Positions 35,963 through 44,527 are shown, counted from the first letter of the stretch. The stretch is DNA of 61,186 bases from an uncultured Porphyromonadaceae bacterium (GCA_938027385.1 CALJBF010000256.1:1-61186); one strand, 5' to 3'. Notes: generated by a model from the letters alone, not told the origin. Numbers and translations are program-made.

Positions 35963-36889
35963 ATGACACGACGCGAAACACTCACCACCATCTGCGCCCT
36001 GGCCATCTGGCTGGCTGTGACGGCGATGTGCGTGGGCCTCAGACCCGAGCACATCTTCCTCGGCCTGCTTGTCGCCGCGCTGTTCTTTGCCTGCGGCACC
36101 ACACGGCGCCTGGTTGTGGCGCTGCTGCCGTTCGTGGTGTTCGGCGTGTCATACGACTGGATGAACATCGTACACAACTACGAGGTGAATCCCGTCGACG
36201 TCAAAGGCATATACGAGACAGAGAAATCGCTGTTCGGCATCACGTCGGCCGGCGTCACACTCACCCCCAACGAATTTTTCGCACAGCACCGCACGGCGTT
36301 CATGGATTTCATGGGGGGCGTCTTCTACCTCTGCTGGGTGCCGGTGCCCATACTCTTCGGCCTCTACCTCTATTTCAAGGGGGAGGTGAAACCCTATCTG
36401 CACTTCGCCCTGGTGTTCCTGCTGGTGAACTTCATCGGGTTCGCCGGATACTACATCCACCCGGCCGCCCCGCCATGGTATGTGGCTAAATACGGCTTTG
36501 ACTTCATGCTCGGCGTCCCCGGCGACGTGGCCGGGCTCGGCGCTTTCGACGACATGACCGGTCTGGGCATCTTCAACGGCCTCTACGGCCGCAACGCCAA
36601 CGTCTTCGCCGCCGTGCCCTCGCTGCATTCGGCCTACACACTCGTGGCATTCATCTACGCCCTGCGCTCGCACTCGCCGCGCTGGATTACAGCCGCACTC
36701 GGCATCATCACCCTCGGCATCTGGTTCACAGCCGTCTACACATCGCACCACTACATCATCGATGTCTCACTCGGCATACTCTGCGCCCTCGCCGGCTACC
36801 TCATTTTCGAGTACCTCCTGATGCGCTGGCGCCCCTTCGCCCGTTTCATCGACCGCTACGCCGCCTACGTCGCCCCCCGGCGCCGCTGA
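35963..36889 (+). CDS. PAP2-superfamily membrane protein, inositol phosphorylceramide synthase-like
   Basis: A 308-residue protein. The ATG at 35963 (MTRRETLTTI) lies 11 nt after the phosphatidyltransferase gene. It has around eight membrane helices. The PAP2 core is near the C-terminus: AAVPSLHSAYTLV supplies the first catalytic His and TSHHYIIDVSLG the second, as in the AUR1/inositol phosphorylceramide synthase branch. Members transfer a phospho-head group from a phospholipid to a ceramide, or remove a phosphate. With the neighbouring phosphatidyltransferase, synthesis of inositol-phosphosphingolipid is the favoured reading. It ends the operon. Confidence 0.8.
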   Translation: MTRRETLTTICALAIWLAVTAMCVGLRPEHIFLGLLVAALFFACGTTRRLVVALLPFVVFGVSYDWMNIVHNYEVNPVDVKGIYETEKSLFGITSAGVTLTPNEFFAQHRTAFMDFMGGVFYLCWVPVPILFGLYLYFKGEVKPYLHFALVFLLVNFIGFAGYYIHPAAPPWYVAKYGFDFMLGVPGDVAGLGAFDDMTGLGIFNGLYGRNANVFAAVPSLHSAYTLVAFIYALRSHSPRWITAALGIITLGIWFTAVYTSHHYIIDVSLGILCALAGYLIFEYLLMRWRPFARFIDRYAAYVAPRRR

Positions 36890-36914
36890 TTCGGTGTATT
36901 TCAAAAAATATTCG

Positions 36915-36922
36915 TATCTTTG
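36915..36922 (+). promoter_or_regulatory. Candidate -7 element of gldE (TATCTTTG)
   Basis: TATCTTTG fits TAnnTTTG and lies 21 nt before the ATG at 36944. A proper TTTG -33 box is not evident. Confidence 0.5.
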
Positions 36923-36943
36923 CAGACACACGGGTGACACGGC

Positions 36944-38326
36944 ATGACCGCGGTCACCCCGTCTTATCAATTAAACACAAGCACATTGGATATAGATCCT
37001 TTACCGAATCCCGGTTTCGGGCTCTGCAGCGTGGCCGCCGTCACGGTGCAGAACTTCGGAGCCGCACAGATTACCGCCATGACGCTGGCCGTGGCGGCGC
37101 TGTTGCTGTCGGCATTCGTCAGCGGCAGCGAGATTTCGTTTTTCTCGCTCTCGCCCCAGCAGGCAGAGGAGATTGAAGACACCCGCAAGGCCGACCGCAT
37201 CAGGCGTCTGCTCGACATGCCCGACCGTCTGCTGGCCACGATTCTGATAGCCAACAATCTGGTTAACGTGACCATCGTCGTGCTGATGACATTCGCGCTC
37301 ACAAGCGTGTTCGAGGCCATGCCCGGATGGGCAAGTTTCCTGTTGCAGACGGTAATACTGACATTCCTCATTCTGCTTTTCGGTGAAATCCTGCCCAAAC
37401 TGGTGGCCAATACGTCGCCGGTGCGATGGGCCAAGTTCGCCGTGGGGGGAATCTCGACCATGATGAAACTCTTCTGGCCGATTTCGTCGATGATGGTCAG
37501 CTCCACCAAGTTCGTGAACAAGGTGGTGAGCCGCCAGAGCCGCAACATCACCACCGACGAGTTAGGGCAGGCTCTTGAGATCACCGACGTACAGGGGGCC
37601 CAGGACAAGGAGATGCTTGAGGGCATACTGCGTTTCGGCGACACCACGGCATCCGAAATCATGACGCCGCGAGTCGACATCACAGGCCTGTGGGCCTCGA
37701 TGACGTTCGACGAGGTGATGGAGGTGGTGGTCGACAAAGGCTACTCGCGCCTGCCGGTATTCGGCGAGTCGCAGGACGATGTGCGCGGCGTGCTCTATGC
37801 CCGCGACCTGCTGCCCCACCTGGGCGAGGGCGCGCGTACGGCCGACGTGAACTGGCTCTCGCTGGTGCGCGAGGCATATTTCGTGCCCGAACAGCGCATG
37901 ATCGACGACCTGCTCGAAGATTTCCGCCAGCGCAAGATACACATCGCCATCGTGGTCGACGAGTTCGGCGGCACACAGGGTGTAGTGACGCTCGAAGATG
38001 TGCTTGAGGAGATTGTGGGCGACATCAACGACGAATACGATGAGGACGAGAAGACCTACCGCCGCCTCCCCGACGACACCTACATCTTCGAGGGGAAAAC
38101 CCTGCTCACCGACTTCTTCCGCGTCACCGGCCTCGACGAAGACGATTATGCCGAGGTGGCCGAAGACTGCGAGACACTGGCCGGCATGCTGCTGGCCCTC
38201 AAGGGCGATTTCCCCAAGGAGAAGGAGCCGCTGGTCTACGGCCGATGCCGTTTCCTGATTCTCGACATCGAGCATCACCGCATCGCCTCGGTGCGGGTGA
38301 AAGTCATGCCCGAACCCCAGGTCTGA
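36944..38326 (+). CDS. gldE: GldE-like CNNM/CorB family protein (DUF21, CBS, CorC_HlyC)
   Basis: A 460-residue protein. The N-terminal DUF21/CNNM domain has helices at about 48-65, 100-125 and 125-150, including VSGSEISFFSLSP and LFGEILPKLVANTSP. A CBS-domain pair spans about 235-360 (EIMTPRVDI, YSRLPVF, VVDEFGGTQGVVTLEDVLEEIVG), and a CorC_HlyC transporter-associated domain fills the C-terminus. In Bacteroidota this is the protein called GldE, here without other gliding genes. It is usually followed by an Sfp-type transferase, as here. A role in divalent-cation handling is likely from the CNNM family. The first ATG is used; a TTG start near 36986 is possible. Confidence 0.85.
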   Translation: MTAVTPSYQLNTSTLDIDPLPNPGFGLCSVAAVTVQNFGAAQITAMTLAVAALLLSAFVSGSEISFFSLSPQQAEEIEDTRKADRIRRLLDMPDRLLATILIANNLVNVTIVVLMTFALTSVFEAMPGWASFLLQTVILTFLILLFGEILPKLVANTSPVRWAKFAVGGISTMMKLFWPISSMMVSSTKFVNKVVSRQSRNITTDELGQALEITDVQGAQDKEMLEGILRFGDTTASEIMTPRVDITGLWASMTFDEVMEVVVDKGYSRLPVFGESQDDVRGVLYARDLLPHLGEGARTADVNWLSLVREAYFVPEQRMIDDLLEDFRQRKIHIAIVVDEFGGTQGVVTLEDVLEEIVGDINDEYDEDEKTYRRLPDDTYIFEGKTLLTDFFRVTGLDEDDYAEVAEDCETLAGMLLALKGDFPKEKEPLVYGRCRFLILDIEHHRIASVRVKVMPEPQV

Positions 38327-38372
38327 GGTGTGACCACGAACAAACATAACCACCAGTCAATGAAAACACACG

Positions 38373-39023
38373 ATGCTCATATATGACCGAAACGACATAC
38401 GCGTATACTCGACCCCGATAAAACGGGCCGCCACCGATTCGGGGCGCGGTCCGGCACGCTCGGTGGCCGAGCAGGCCGCCGAGAAACGTCTGCTGCGCGA
38501 GGCATTTCCCGAAGGCACGGTTCCTTACATCAGGCATCACGCCTGGGGCGCGCCGTATCTTTCCGACTCGCCGGAAAGCATCGACGATTCCGCACGCCAT
38601 GAAGAACCGGATGGTACGGAAAACTCCGGTTTTCCCGCCATCTCCATCAGCCATTCGCGCGGCATAGCCCTGCTGGCGCTGGCACCGCACGGCACCCGGC
38701 TGGGCATCGATACCGAAACCGCCGACCGCTCGGAACAGCTCACCCGTCTTGCCCCCCGTTTCCTGGCCGAAAGCCAGATGGGATACTGGAGCAGTGAGGC
38801 CGCCACGCTTTTCTGGGCGTGGACCATCAAGGAAGCCGCCTACAAGGCCGCGGGACTCGAGATTCTGCCCATGCGCGACATCCCCCTCCCGCTTGAGGTC
38901 CCGCTGGGCGACCCCACCCCCGACTGCCGCATAACCATCGGCGGCCGTGACTACAACGTCATGCAGATTGACCACCCCGACGCCACCTCGGTGGTGATGC
39001 TCGTGTGGTCATCCCCGGCATGA
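38373..39023 (+). CDS. 4'-phosphopantetheinyl transferase, Sfp/AcpT type
   Basis: A 216-residue enzyme that moves the phosphopantetheine arm of CoA onto acyl-carrier or peptidyl-carrier proteins. The Mg-binding block LGIDTETADRSEQL (about 110-123) and the later WAWTIKEAAYKAAG (about 149-162) are the two signature motifs (GxD and W.xKEA.xK). The segment AISISHSRGIALLAL precedes them. The ATG at 38373 begins MLIYDRNDIRVYS, a normal length for this group. It is 46 nt downstream of gldE and probably in the same transcript, an association typical of the order. Confidence 0.9.
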   Translation: MLIYDRNDIRVYSTPIKRAATDSGRGPARSVAEQAAEKRLLREAFPEGTVPYIRHHAWGAPYLSDSPESIDDSARHEEPDGTENSGFPAISISHSRGIALLALAPHGTRLGIDTETADRSEQLTRLAPRFLAESQMGYWSSEAATLFWAWTIKEAAYKAAGLEILPMRDIPLPLEVPLGDPTPDCRITIGGRDYNVMQIDHPDATSVVMLVWSSPA

Positions 39024-39069
39024 AACTAAAATTTATCGTCAGAGATGTCAGCGGCCCCCACTTTTTTGC

Positions 39070-39077
39070 TAACTTTG
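39070..39077 (+). promoter_or_regulatory. -7 element of the secreted endonuclease/phosphatase gene (TAACTTTG)
   Basis: TAACTTTG matches the consensus and lies 56 nt before the ATG at 39134. The -33 box is weak. Confidence 0.5.
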
Positions 39078-39133
39078 TCGACAAACTAAAAACAACCGCG
39101 ATAAAGACAATCTAAACTCCCGCAATAAAGACC

Positions 39134-40219
39134 ATGAAACGTTTTCTCCTGTTGCCGCTGATCGCACTTGTGGCATCGTTCGGCGCTTTCGCCCAGACTG
39201 ACCAGGCCGCCCAGAAACAGAAGGCCAGATATCAGGTGTTCGGCGTGGCGTTCTACAATCTCGAAAACCTGTTTGACACCATCAACAACAACGGCCAGTA
39301 CGACCTCGAGTTCTCGCCCGCAGGCGCACGTCAGTGGGACGGCAGAAAATACTGGTCGAAGATAAACAACCTGGCCCGGGCCATCACGAATTTCACGACA
39401 CAGACCACACCCAACGGCCCGGCATTCATCGGCGTGTCGGAAATCGAGAACCGTTCGGTGCTCGACGACCTTGTAAAAGCAATCGACCGACGCCTGGTGA
39501 ACGAAGGACGCAAGGCCTGGAACCTGCAGATAGTGCACCACGACTCGCCCGACCGCCGCGGTGTGGATGTCGGCGCCCTCTACAACCCGCGCATGTTCAA
39601 GTTCATCGATGTGACAAACACCACCCTCACCATAGCCGACAATCCCAAATTCCGTACGCGTGACCAGATGTGCGTCACCGGCCTCATGGGGGGCGACACC
39701 ATCAGCGTCATCGTAAACCACTGGCCGTCGCGCCTGGGCGGCGAGAGCCAGTCGTCATACCTGCGCGAGGCTGCCGCCGCGCTGTCGAAACAGATCGCCG
39801 ACTCGCTGTGGCGCATCCGCCCCAACCAGGGTGTAATCATAATGGGCGACCTTAACGACGACCCGTTCAACAAATCGTGCGCCAAAATTCTCGGCGCCAA
39901 AAAGAAAGCCGACGGCGTGCAGCCCCACGGATTCTACAACCCCTTCTGGAGCCTGCTTGACAAAGGCATCGGCACCCTGGCCTACAACAGCCAGTGGAAC
40001 CTATTCGACCAGATTATCGTGAGCGGCTCACTGCTTGAAGAGCATCAGGGCAAAGACAACCTCCACTTCTGGAAAGCCCAGGTGAACAACTTCGATTTCC
40101 TCAAGAGCACCGACGGCAACCGCATGAATTACCCCCTGCGCACATATTCGGCAGGCATATTCCTCAACGGCTACTCAGACCACTTCCCCACCGAAATCTT
40201 CCTGATCCGCCGCCGGTAA
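39134..40219 (+). CDS. Secreted endonuclease/exonuclease/phosphatase family protein
   Basis: A 361-residue protein with a signal peptide (MKRFLLLPLIALVASFGAFA, cleavage near AQT). The EEP superfamily core is clear: FYNLENLFDT near the mature start, FIGVSEIENRSVLDDL with the metal-binding Glu, IVNHWPSRLGGES with the catalytic His, MGDLNDDPFN with Asp and Asn, and SDHFPTEIF at the end. DNA and phosphate-ester substrates are both known in this superfamily, so the substrate is open. It is likely periplasmic. A strong hairpin terminator follows within 60 nt. Confidence 0.9.
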   Translation: MKRFLLLPLIALVASFGAFAQTDQAAQKQKARYQVFGVAFYNLENLFDTINNNGQYDLEFSPAGARQWDGRKYWSKINNLARAITNFTTQTTPNGPAFIGVSEIENRSVLDDLVKAIDRRLVNEGRKAWNLQIVHHDSPDRRGVDVGALYNPRMFKFIDVTNTTLTIADNPKFRTRDQMCVTGLMGGDTISVIVNHWPSRLGGESQSSYLREAAAALSKQIADSLWRIRPNQGVIIMGDLNDDPFNKSCAKILGAKKKADGVQPHGFYNPFWSLLDKGIGTLAYNSQWNLFDQIIVSGSLLEEHQGKDNLHFWKAQVNNFDFLKSTDGNRMNYPLRTYSAGIFLNGYSDHFPTEIFLIRRR

Positions 40220-40233
40220 CATAGCGCGCACAT

Positions 40234-40277
40234 AAAAACAGCCCGGTGCCACCCATGGGTGGCATCGGGCTGTTTTT
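40234..40277. terminator. Bidirectional hairpin terminator
   Basis: A 22-bp inverted repeat with no true loop other than the centre: A-tract, then CAGCCCGGTGCCACCCA, then TGGGTGGCATCGGGCTG, then a T-tract. There is one G-U pair. The flanking A and T runs allow termination in both directions, serving the endonuclease gene (+) and the DUF4491 gene (-). Confidence 0.85.
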
Positions 40278-40288
40278 GCGCCAGCGAT

Positions 40289-40397
40289 GTGGTGCATGTA
40301 ACTGATGTGACGTATGTAACGTATGTAACTTATGTAATTTATGTAACGCAAAACAAAACACATAAGTCACATACGTTACATAAATCACATAACTCAC
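40289..40397. repeat. Degenerate 9-bp tandem repeat with inverted arms (GTRACNTAT theme)
   Basis: Seven direct units run from 40289 to 40351 (GTGGTGCAT, GTAACTGAT, GTGACGTAT, GTAACGTAT, GTAACTTAT, GTAATTTAT, GTAACGCAA). After an A-rich spacer, four inverted units follow at 40362-40397 (read on minus: GTGAGTTAT, GTGATTTAT, GTAACGTAT, GTGACTTAT). The arms can fold on each other with register choices. It lies in the convergent space between the terminator at 40234-40277 and the DUF4491 stop. The period is exactly 9 with conserved G-T and A-T positions. Confidence 0.8.
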
Positions 40398-40411
40398 TGC
40401 CGCCACAGGCG

Positions 40412-40720
40412 TCATCTTTTGCGTTTGGGGTTGCGCGGAAACCACCCTTTGGCCACGCGGTCGCGCTGCTCGAACACCTCAAGGATGCTCCAGAACGACG
40501 AGAAGGCGAGCACCCCTAACAGGGTCTGCCCGAAAAAGCCGTCGACGCACACCGACCCCACCGCCGCCCCGATGCCGAGGAACAGAAACGCCCACCAGCA
40601 ACGGGTGCCGAAGTAGTATTCTCCTTTTATGACCAGCGGATGGAAAAGGCCTATGATCAGGAAACTGCAGGCCCCGAGAAGGAGGCCTGTCAGATTGTTG
40701 TCTGCAATAAATTCTGTCAT
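40412..40720 (-). CDS. DUF4491 family small membrane protein
   Basis: A 102-residue protein of the DUF4491 family. Three helices are seen: about 11-28 (GLLLGACSFLIIGLFHPL), 43-62 (WAFLFLGIGAAVGSVCVDGF) and 64-80. The N-terminal His-Pro in LFHPLVIKGEYYFG and the central FLFLG are typical. It ends with a basic tail (RNPKRKR). The ATG overlaps the stop of the GH31 gene by 4 nt (ATGA), so it is translationally coupled, though a functional link to a glucosidase is not obvious. Function of the family is unknown. Confidence 0.85.
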   Translation of the reverse strand: MTEFIADNNLTGLLLGACSFLIIGLFHPLVIKGEYYFGTRCWWAFLFLGIGAAVGSVCVDGFFGQTLLGVLAFSSFWSILEVFEQRDRVAKGWFPRNPKRKR

Positions 40721-43095
40721 TTGTCTATGATGATTGAAAGCGGCAGCACGGTGCCCGTGACGGGTATCGTGAATGTGCCGCGGTCAAATATGGCATTCAC
40801 CTGCGTGCCGTTGGCCGTTACCGAGCGCGGCGCCTTGGCCATGCCATGAACCACGAACGTGAGGTCGCGGGTCTCGGGCATGCCGGGGTATGTGCCTTCG
40901 GCGGTCACGGTAAGCATGGTGTACTTTGGCTGGTTGTCGGCCTCGACTGTGAGCAGGGCGTAGTTGCCTTTCGAGAGCGACGAGCGCGACTGGCGGTCAT
41001 CCTCGAACACGACACACTGCGACTCGCCGTCGCGCTGTCCGGGATAGTAGTTTATAGTGTAGCGCGAGGGGGTGTAGTCGCCCACATTCTCCATGTGATA
41101 GTCGGCGGTAGCGATTAGCGCTCCGGCGCGGGCAAAGAGAGGCAACACATTCAGCGGGGCATCGACCATGGCCGAAGTACCACCGGCATAGACATGCGTG
41201 GGGTTGTTGATGTCTACCCACGATGCCCCCGTTTCGGGGAAGTATACCTCGCGGCGGTCGGTGGCCGGAGTCAGCACCGGCGCCACAAGCACGTCACGGC
41301 CCCAGAGATATTCGTTGACGATGGTATCTGTGGCGGCGGGGTTCGCCTCATAGAAACCGACCGGGCGCACCAGCGGCATACCCTTGGTGGCGTTCTCGTA
41401 TGCAAGGGTGTAGTTGTAGGGGAGCCAGCGGTAACGCTCGCGCACCAGAGGCAGGATGATGTCCTGCTGATCAGTGTAGATATACGGCTCGGCGAATTCC
41501 TGCGAGTGGGTGCGCAGAACCGGCGAGAACAGGCCAAGCTGCAGCCAGCGCACATAAAGTTCGGGATCGTAGGGGTGCTCCTTGTCGATGGCGAAACCGC
41601 CCACGTCGTGACTCATGTAGCCCAGACCGGACAGTCCGGCGTTGAGCATGATCTTTATCTGAGGCTGTAGACCGCCCCACGAGCGCGACACATCGGTCGA
41701 CCAGGGGAACACGCTGTAACGCTGCAACCCCGTCGTGCCGCCGCGCATCAGCGCCATCAGGCGTGTTTCGGGATACTCCTCGGCAAACAGGTTGTAGACA
41801 ATCGAGCTCCAGTCGTTGCCGTAATAGTTGTGATACTGGCGCGCCGTCAGGCCATTGGCGTGGCGCATCGAGGCCGGATGGGCCTCAGGCTCGCCAAGGT
41901 CGCCCCACCAGCCGGTCATGCCGCTGTCGGTAAGCTCCTTGTAGCGCTGGCGCAGCCAGGCGCGCGTGTCGGGGTTCGACATGTCGAACATGCCCCCCTC
42001 GCCGACCCAGATGGTCACCTCGTGGGTGTTGCCCAGCGAGTCGCGGCCGAACATGCGGCGGTCGTTCATGAAATTGAAATTGTCGAGCGCCTTTCCGTTC
42101 TTCAGCACGAAAGGCTGCGAGATGGCCACCATGTTGACCCCTTTCTCCTTGAGGTCGGCGAGCATCTTCACCGGGTCGGGCCACTGCTCGGGTTCCCAGG
42201 CCAGACGGCCCATATCCTGCTCCTTGCCGTACCAGTAGAGGTCAAGCACCATGCCGTCGACAGGATAACCGGCGGTCTTTAGCGAATCCACCACCTCGCG
42301 GGCCTGCCGTTCGGTGCGGTAGCCGTATTTCGAGGTTATGTAGCCCAGAGCCCAGAACGGCGGAAGTTCCTGACGTCCTACAAGCGAGGTGACCTGGCCG
42401 GTAACGCCGGTGAAACCCTCGGGCGAGTAGATTACATAATACGACAGGTCTTCGGGAGCCTCGGAGTGATATGCTATCGTGTCGCCGAAGACCATGTCGG
42501 CCGCGGCGATGTCGTCAAAGAGCACGGCATACCCGTCGGGCGACACCAGCAGGGGCATGGTGATGTTCATGCGGCGGATTCGCCGGTCGCCTTCGGTGTA
42601 ACCGTAGTTCTGCGTGTTGTAGACCTCGAGGGTATCGCCTGCGAGATTGTATGTGAAACCGCGCTCGCCCGCGCCATATACATGCGCTCCGGCTGCCGGA
42701 CCGGTAAGCTTTACCACGCGCCGGCCGCGTGCGTCGGTGCTGCGTGTGCCCGAATCCACTACCGGATTGGCTCCGCCGGGACCTGCGATGCGCACGGCGC
42801 CGTTGGCATCGATACGCGCCACAGCCCCCGAGGGAAGGCGCAGCGAGGTAAACCCGGGGCGTCCCGGACTCTCGATCTCGCCGGCCACCGTGCCGCTCTG
42901 CGGCAGGGCTATGCGTGACGGTGCCGGGGCTGTGCCCTGCGCCGTGTTGGAAACTCTGAAGATTGTCGGGGTCACGGCCTCGACGGTTACTGTGCGTCCC
43001 TGCGGAGTGTCGACGCTGATGCGGTTCTCGGCGACAGCGATGCCACCCAACATAATGCCGCCGGCAAGCATCACCGGCGCTATTTTATATTTCAT
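40717..43095 (-). CDS. Glycoside hydrolase family 31 (alpha-glucosidase/xylosidase type)
   Basis: A 792-residue enzyme with a signal peptide (cleavage near AVAEN). An N-terminal Gal-mutarotase-like beta-sandwich precedes the catalytic barrel (about 245-590). The nucleophile is Asp399 in TGWWGDLGEPE and the acid/base Asp468 in FPWSTDVSRSW, both at family positions. The substrate-lining segment GMVLDLYWYGKE agrees with GH31. The C-terminal beta domains include FEDDRQSRSSLSKG. The substrate, an alpha-linked gluco- or xylo-oligosaccharide, cannot be told from sequence. It is probably periplasmic. Riboflavin synthase lies 36 nt upstream on the same strand. Confidence 0.93.
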   Translation of the reverse strand: MKYKIAPVMLAGGIMLGGIAVAENRISVDTPQGRTVTVEAVTPTIFRVSNTAQGTAPAPSRIALPQSGTVAGEIESPGRPGFTSLRLPSGAVARIDANGAVRIAGPGGANPVVDSGTRSTDARGRRVVKLTGPAAGAHVYGAGERGFTYNLAGDTLEVYNTQNYGYTEGDRRIRRMNITMPLLVSPDGYAVLFDDIAAADMVFGDTIAYHSEAPEDLSYYVIYSPEGFTGVTGQVTSLVGRQELPPFWALGYITSKYGYRTERQAREVVDSLKTAGYPVDGMVLDLYWYGKEQDMGRLAWEPEQWPDPVKMLADLKEKGVNMVAISQPFVLKNGKALDNFNFMNDRRMFGRDSLGNTHEVTIWVGEGGMFDMSNPDTRAWLRQRYKELTDSGMTGWWGDLGEPEAHPASMRHANGLTARQYHNYYGNDWSSIVYNLFAEEYPETRLMALMRGGTTGLQRYSVFPWSTDVSRSWGGLQPQIKIMLNAGLSGLGYMSHDVGGFAIDKEHPYDPELYVRWLQLGLFSPVLRTHSQEFAEPYIYTDQQDIILPLVRERYRWLPYNYTLAYENATKGMPLVRPVGFYEANPAATDTIVNEYLWGRDVLVAPVLTPATDRREVYFPETGASWVDINNPTHVYAGGTSAMVDAPLNVLPLFARAGALIATADYHMENVGDYTPSRYTINYYPGQRDGESQCVVFEDDRQSRSSLSKGNYALLTVEADNQPKYTMLTVTAEGTYPGMPETRDLTFVVHGMAKAPRSVTANGTQVNAIFDRGTFTIPVTGTVLPLSIIIDK

Positions 43096-43131
43096 GGTGT
43101 AAGTAAGATATGTTTCTTGTTATGCGGCGGC

Positions 43132-43737
43132 TCACGAAAGTTCGTTGAGGCGGCAGATGTATTTGCCGATGATGTCGAACTCAAGGTTGACCACCGACCC
43201 GACTTTGATGTTGCAGAAATTGGTGTGCTCGAACGTGTAGGGGATTATCGCCACCCTGAACGAGTCGCGTTCCGAGTCACAGACAGTGAGACTCACGCCG
43301 TTTACGGTCACCGAACCCTTCTCGACCGTCATGTAGCCCTTGCGCACCATGGCGGGGTCGACCTCATACATAAACTTGAAATATGTAGAGCCTTCTACCT
43401 CGGTGACCTCCACGCAACGGGCGGTGCAATCGACATGCCCCTGCACGATATGGCCATCGAGGCGCCCGTTCATGAGCATGCAGCGCTCCACGTTCACCAG
43501 GTCGCCCACCTCGAGAGTGCCGAGATTCGAGCGGCGCAGAGTCTCCTCTATGGCCGTGACGGTATAGGTGCCGTCGCCCGGCAGAGCCACTACAGTGAGG
43601 CACACGCCATTGTGAGCCACAGACTGGTCGATTTTCAGTTCATCGACAAATCCGCAGCTGAGCGTAAGATGCACATTGCCGCCCTCGCGGCGCAGACCGA
43701 CGAGGCGCGCGGCCTCCTCAACAATTCCTGAAAACAT
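43132..43737 (-). CDS. ribE: Riboflavin synthase alpha subunit
   Basis: A 201-residue enzyme that dismutates two 6,7-dimethyl-8-ribityllumazine molecules to riboflavin. The two lumazine-binding halves are visible: MFSGIVEEAARL with VAHNGVCLTVV in the first and IVQGHVDCTARC with TVNGVSLTVC in the second. The N-terminal MFSGIVEE is the near-invariant start, which fixes the ATG at 43737. The length equals the usual 195-215. It is likely the first gene of a short operon with the GH31 and DUF4491 genes, though the functional tie is unclear. Confidence 0.95.
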   Translation of the reverse strand: MFSGIVEEAARLVGLRREGGNVHLTLSCGFVDELKIDQSVAHNGVCLTVVALPGDGTYTVTAIEETLRRSNLGTLEVGDLVNVERCMLMNGRLDGHIVQGHVDCTARCVEVTEVEGSTYFKFMYEVDPAMVRKGYMTVEKGSVTVNGVSLTVCDSERDSFRVAIIPYTFEHTNFCNIKVGSVVNLEFDIIGKYICRLNELS

Positions 43738-43814
43738 ATTATTCGGTGGTTAAGAGAGTGCCTGAAACAGATGCCAGACACCCTCCAATTGTATCTTGAC
43801 TAAGTTATCAGCCA

Positions 43815-43822
43815 CAAAGATA
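43815..43822 (-). promoter_or_regulatory. Candidate -7 element of ribE (TATCTTTG on minus)
   Basis: Reads TATCTTTG on the minus strand, 77 nt upstream of the ribE ATG. No clear -33 box or FMN riboswitch is seen in the leader. Confidence 0.45.
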
Positions 43823-43844
43823 ACAATTTTCACCGAAAAAGCCG

Positions 43845-44201
43845 TCATTCACGCGAAAGCATATCCTGAACCACCACCGCATTGTTGTGTTCGTGGTCAT
43901 GCGAGGAATAAAGCAACGTGACCCTGGGCTTGCCGGCTATGGCGGCGCGCAGTGTGGCGAAAGCCGGATTGGCGGAAAGTTCGGCGGCATACCGCTGGCG
44001 GAAAGCATCCCACCGCCCGTCGGGGTCGGCATGGAACCATTCGCGGAGTTCTGTGGAGGGGGAAATCTCCTTGTCCCACCAGTCGTAATGGAAAGTTTCG
44101 TGCGAGAGGCCCCGCGGCCAGAGGCGGTCAATGTAGACACGGTAGCCGTCGTCGGGCGAGGCGGCATCATACGCACGCTTGATGGTTATGATCTGTTTCA
44201 T
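43845..44201 (-). CDS. DUF488 family protein (YeaO-like)
   Basis: A 118-residue cytoplasmic protein matching DUF488. Diagnostic features are VYIDRLWPRGLSHE (about 23-36), WWDKEISPSTELREWFH (about 41-57) and the C-terminal LLYSSHDHEHNNAVVV. The length is normal. The biochemical role is not established for most of the family. It sits between ribE and tRNA-Asp on the same strand with about 107 nt to ribE. A nonamer repeat array lies about 70 nt upstream. Confidence 0.9.
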   Translation of the reverse strand: MKQIITIKRAYDAASPDDGYRVYIDRLWPRGLSHETFHYDWWDKEISPSTELREWFHADPDGRWDAFRQRYAAELSANPAFATLRAAIAGKPRVTLLYSSHDHEHNNAVVVQDMLSRE

Positions 44202-44268
44202 AGTCTTTGTTGATGATATCCGATATCACAACAACCGGCGGCCTGCTATGGTTTGGGGTGCTCCCGGG

Positions 44269-44304
44269 GTCAGACCAGTCCGACTTGTCTGACTTGTCCG
44301 ATGT
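44269..44304. repeat. Degenerate 9-bp tandem repeat (GTCYGACTT theme)
   Basis: Four units on the plus strand: GTCAGACCA, GTCCGACTT, GTCTGACTT, GTCCGATGT, followed by a partial CTG. It lies in the space between the tRNA-Asp terminator and the DUF488 gene. It has the same 9-bp period as three other arrays in the window but a different base theme. Confidence 0.7.
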
Positions 44305-44313
44305 CTGCAGGCA

Positions 44314-44362
44314 CAAAAAAAGAATGAGCAAGGCAATCCGAAAATTGACACTTACTCATTCT
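44314..44362 (-). terminator. Intrinsic terminator of tRNA-Asp
   Basis: On the minus strand a stem AGAATGAGTAAG pairs with CTTGCTCATTCT (one mismatch) and is followed by TTTTTTT, starting about 14 nt past the mature tRNA end. Confidence 0.8.
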
Positions 44363-44375
44363 CCTCTCTCTCCAG

Positions 44376-44449
44376 CGGTGCGGACGAGACTCGAACTCGC
44401 GACCCCCTGCGTGACAGGCAGGTATTCTAACCAGCTGAACTACCGCACC
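44376..44449 (-). tRNA. tRNA-Asp (GTC)
   Basis: A 74-nt cloverleaf. The acceptor stem is GGTGCGG with CCGCACC and discriminator G. The D arm contains AGCTGGTTAGA, the anticodon stem is CCTGC/GCAGG around CTGTCAC (anticodon GTC), and the T arm has GTTCGAGTC. CCA is not encoded. G at the discriminator position agrees with aspartate identity. It has its own promoter and terminator. Confidence 0.97.
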
Positions 44450-44527
44450 AGTTTTAAGAAACTGCCCGGGTTACTTGCCTCCGCTCAGCGCTCTGAGCAT
44501 CGTGGGTTTGTTTCCCGATTGCGAGTG

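Noticed and set aside
40289..40397. CRISPR-like array
   Set aside because: Units are contiguous 9-mers without spacers, part of them inverted, and no cas gene is in the window.
43738..43844. FMN riboswitch before riboflavin synthase
   Set aside because: The leader is short and lacks the multi-stem conserved core expected of the RFN element.
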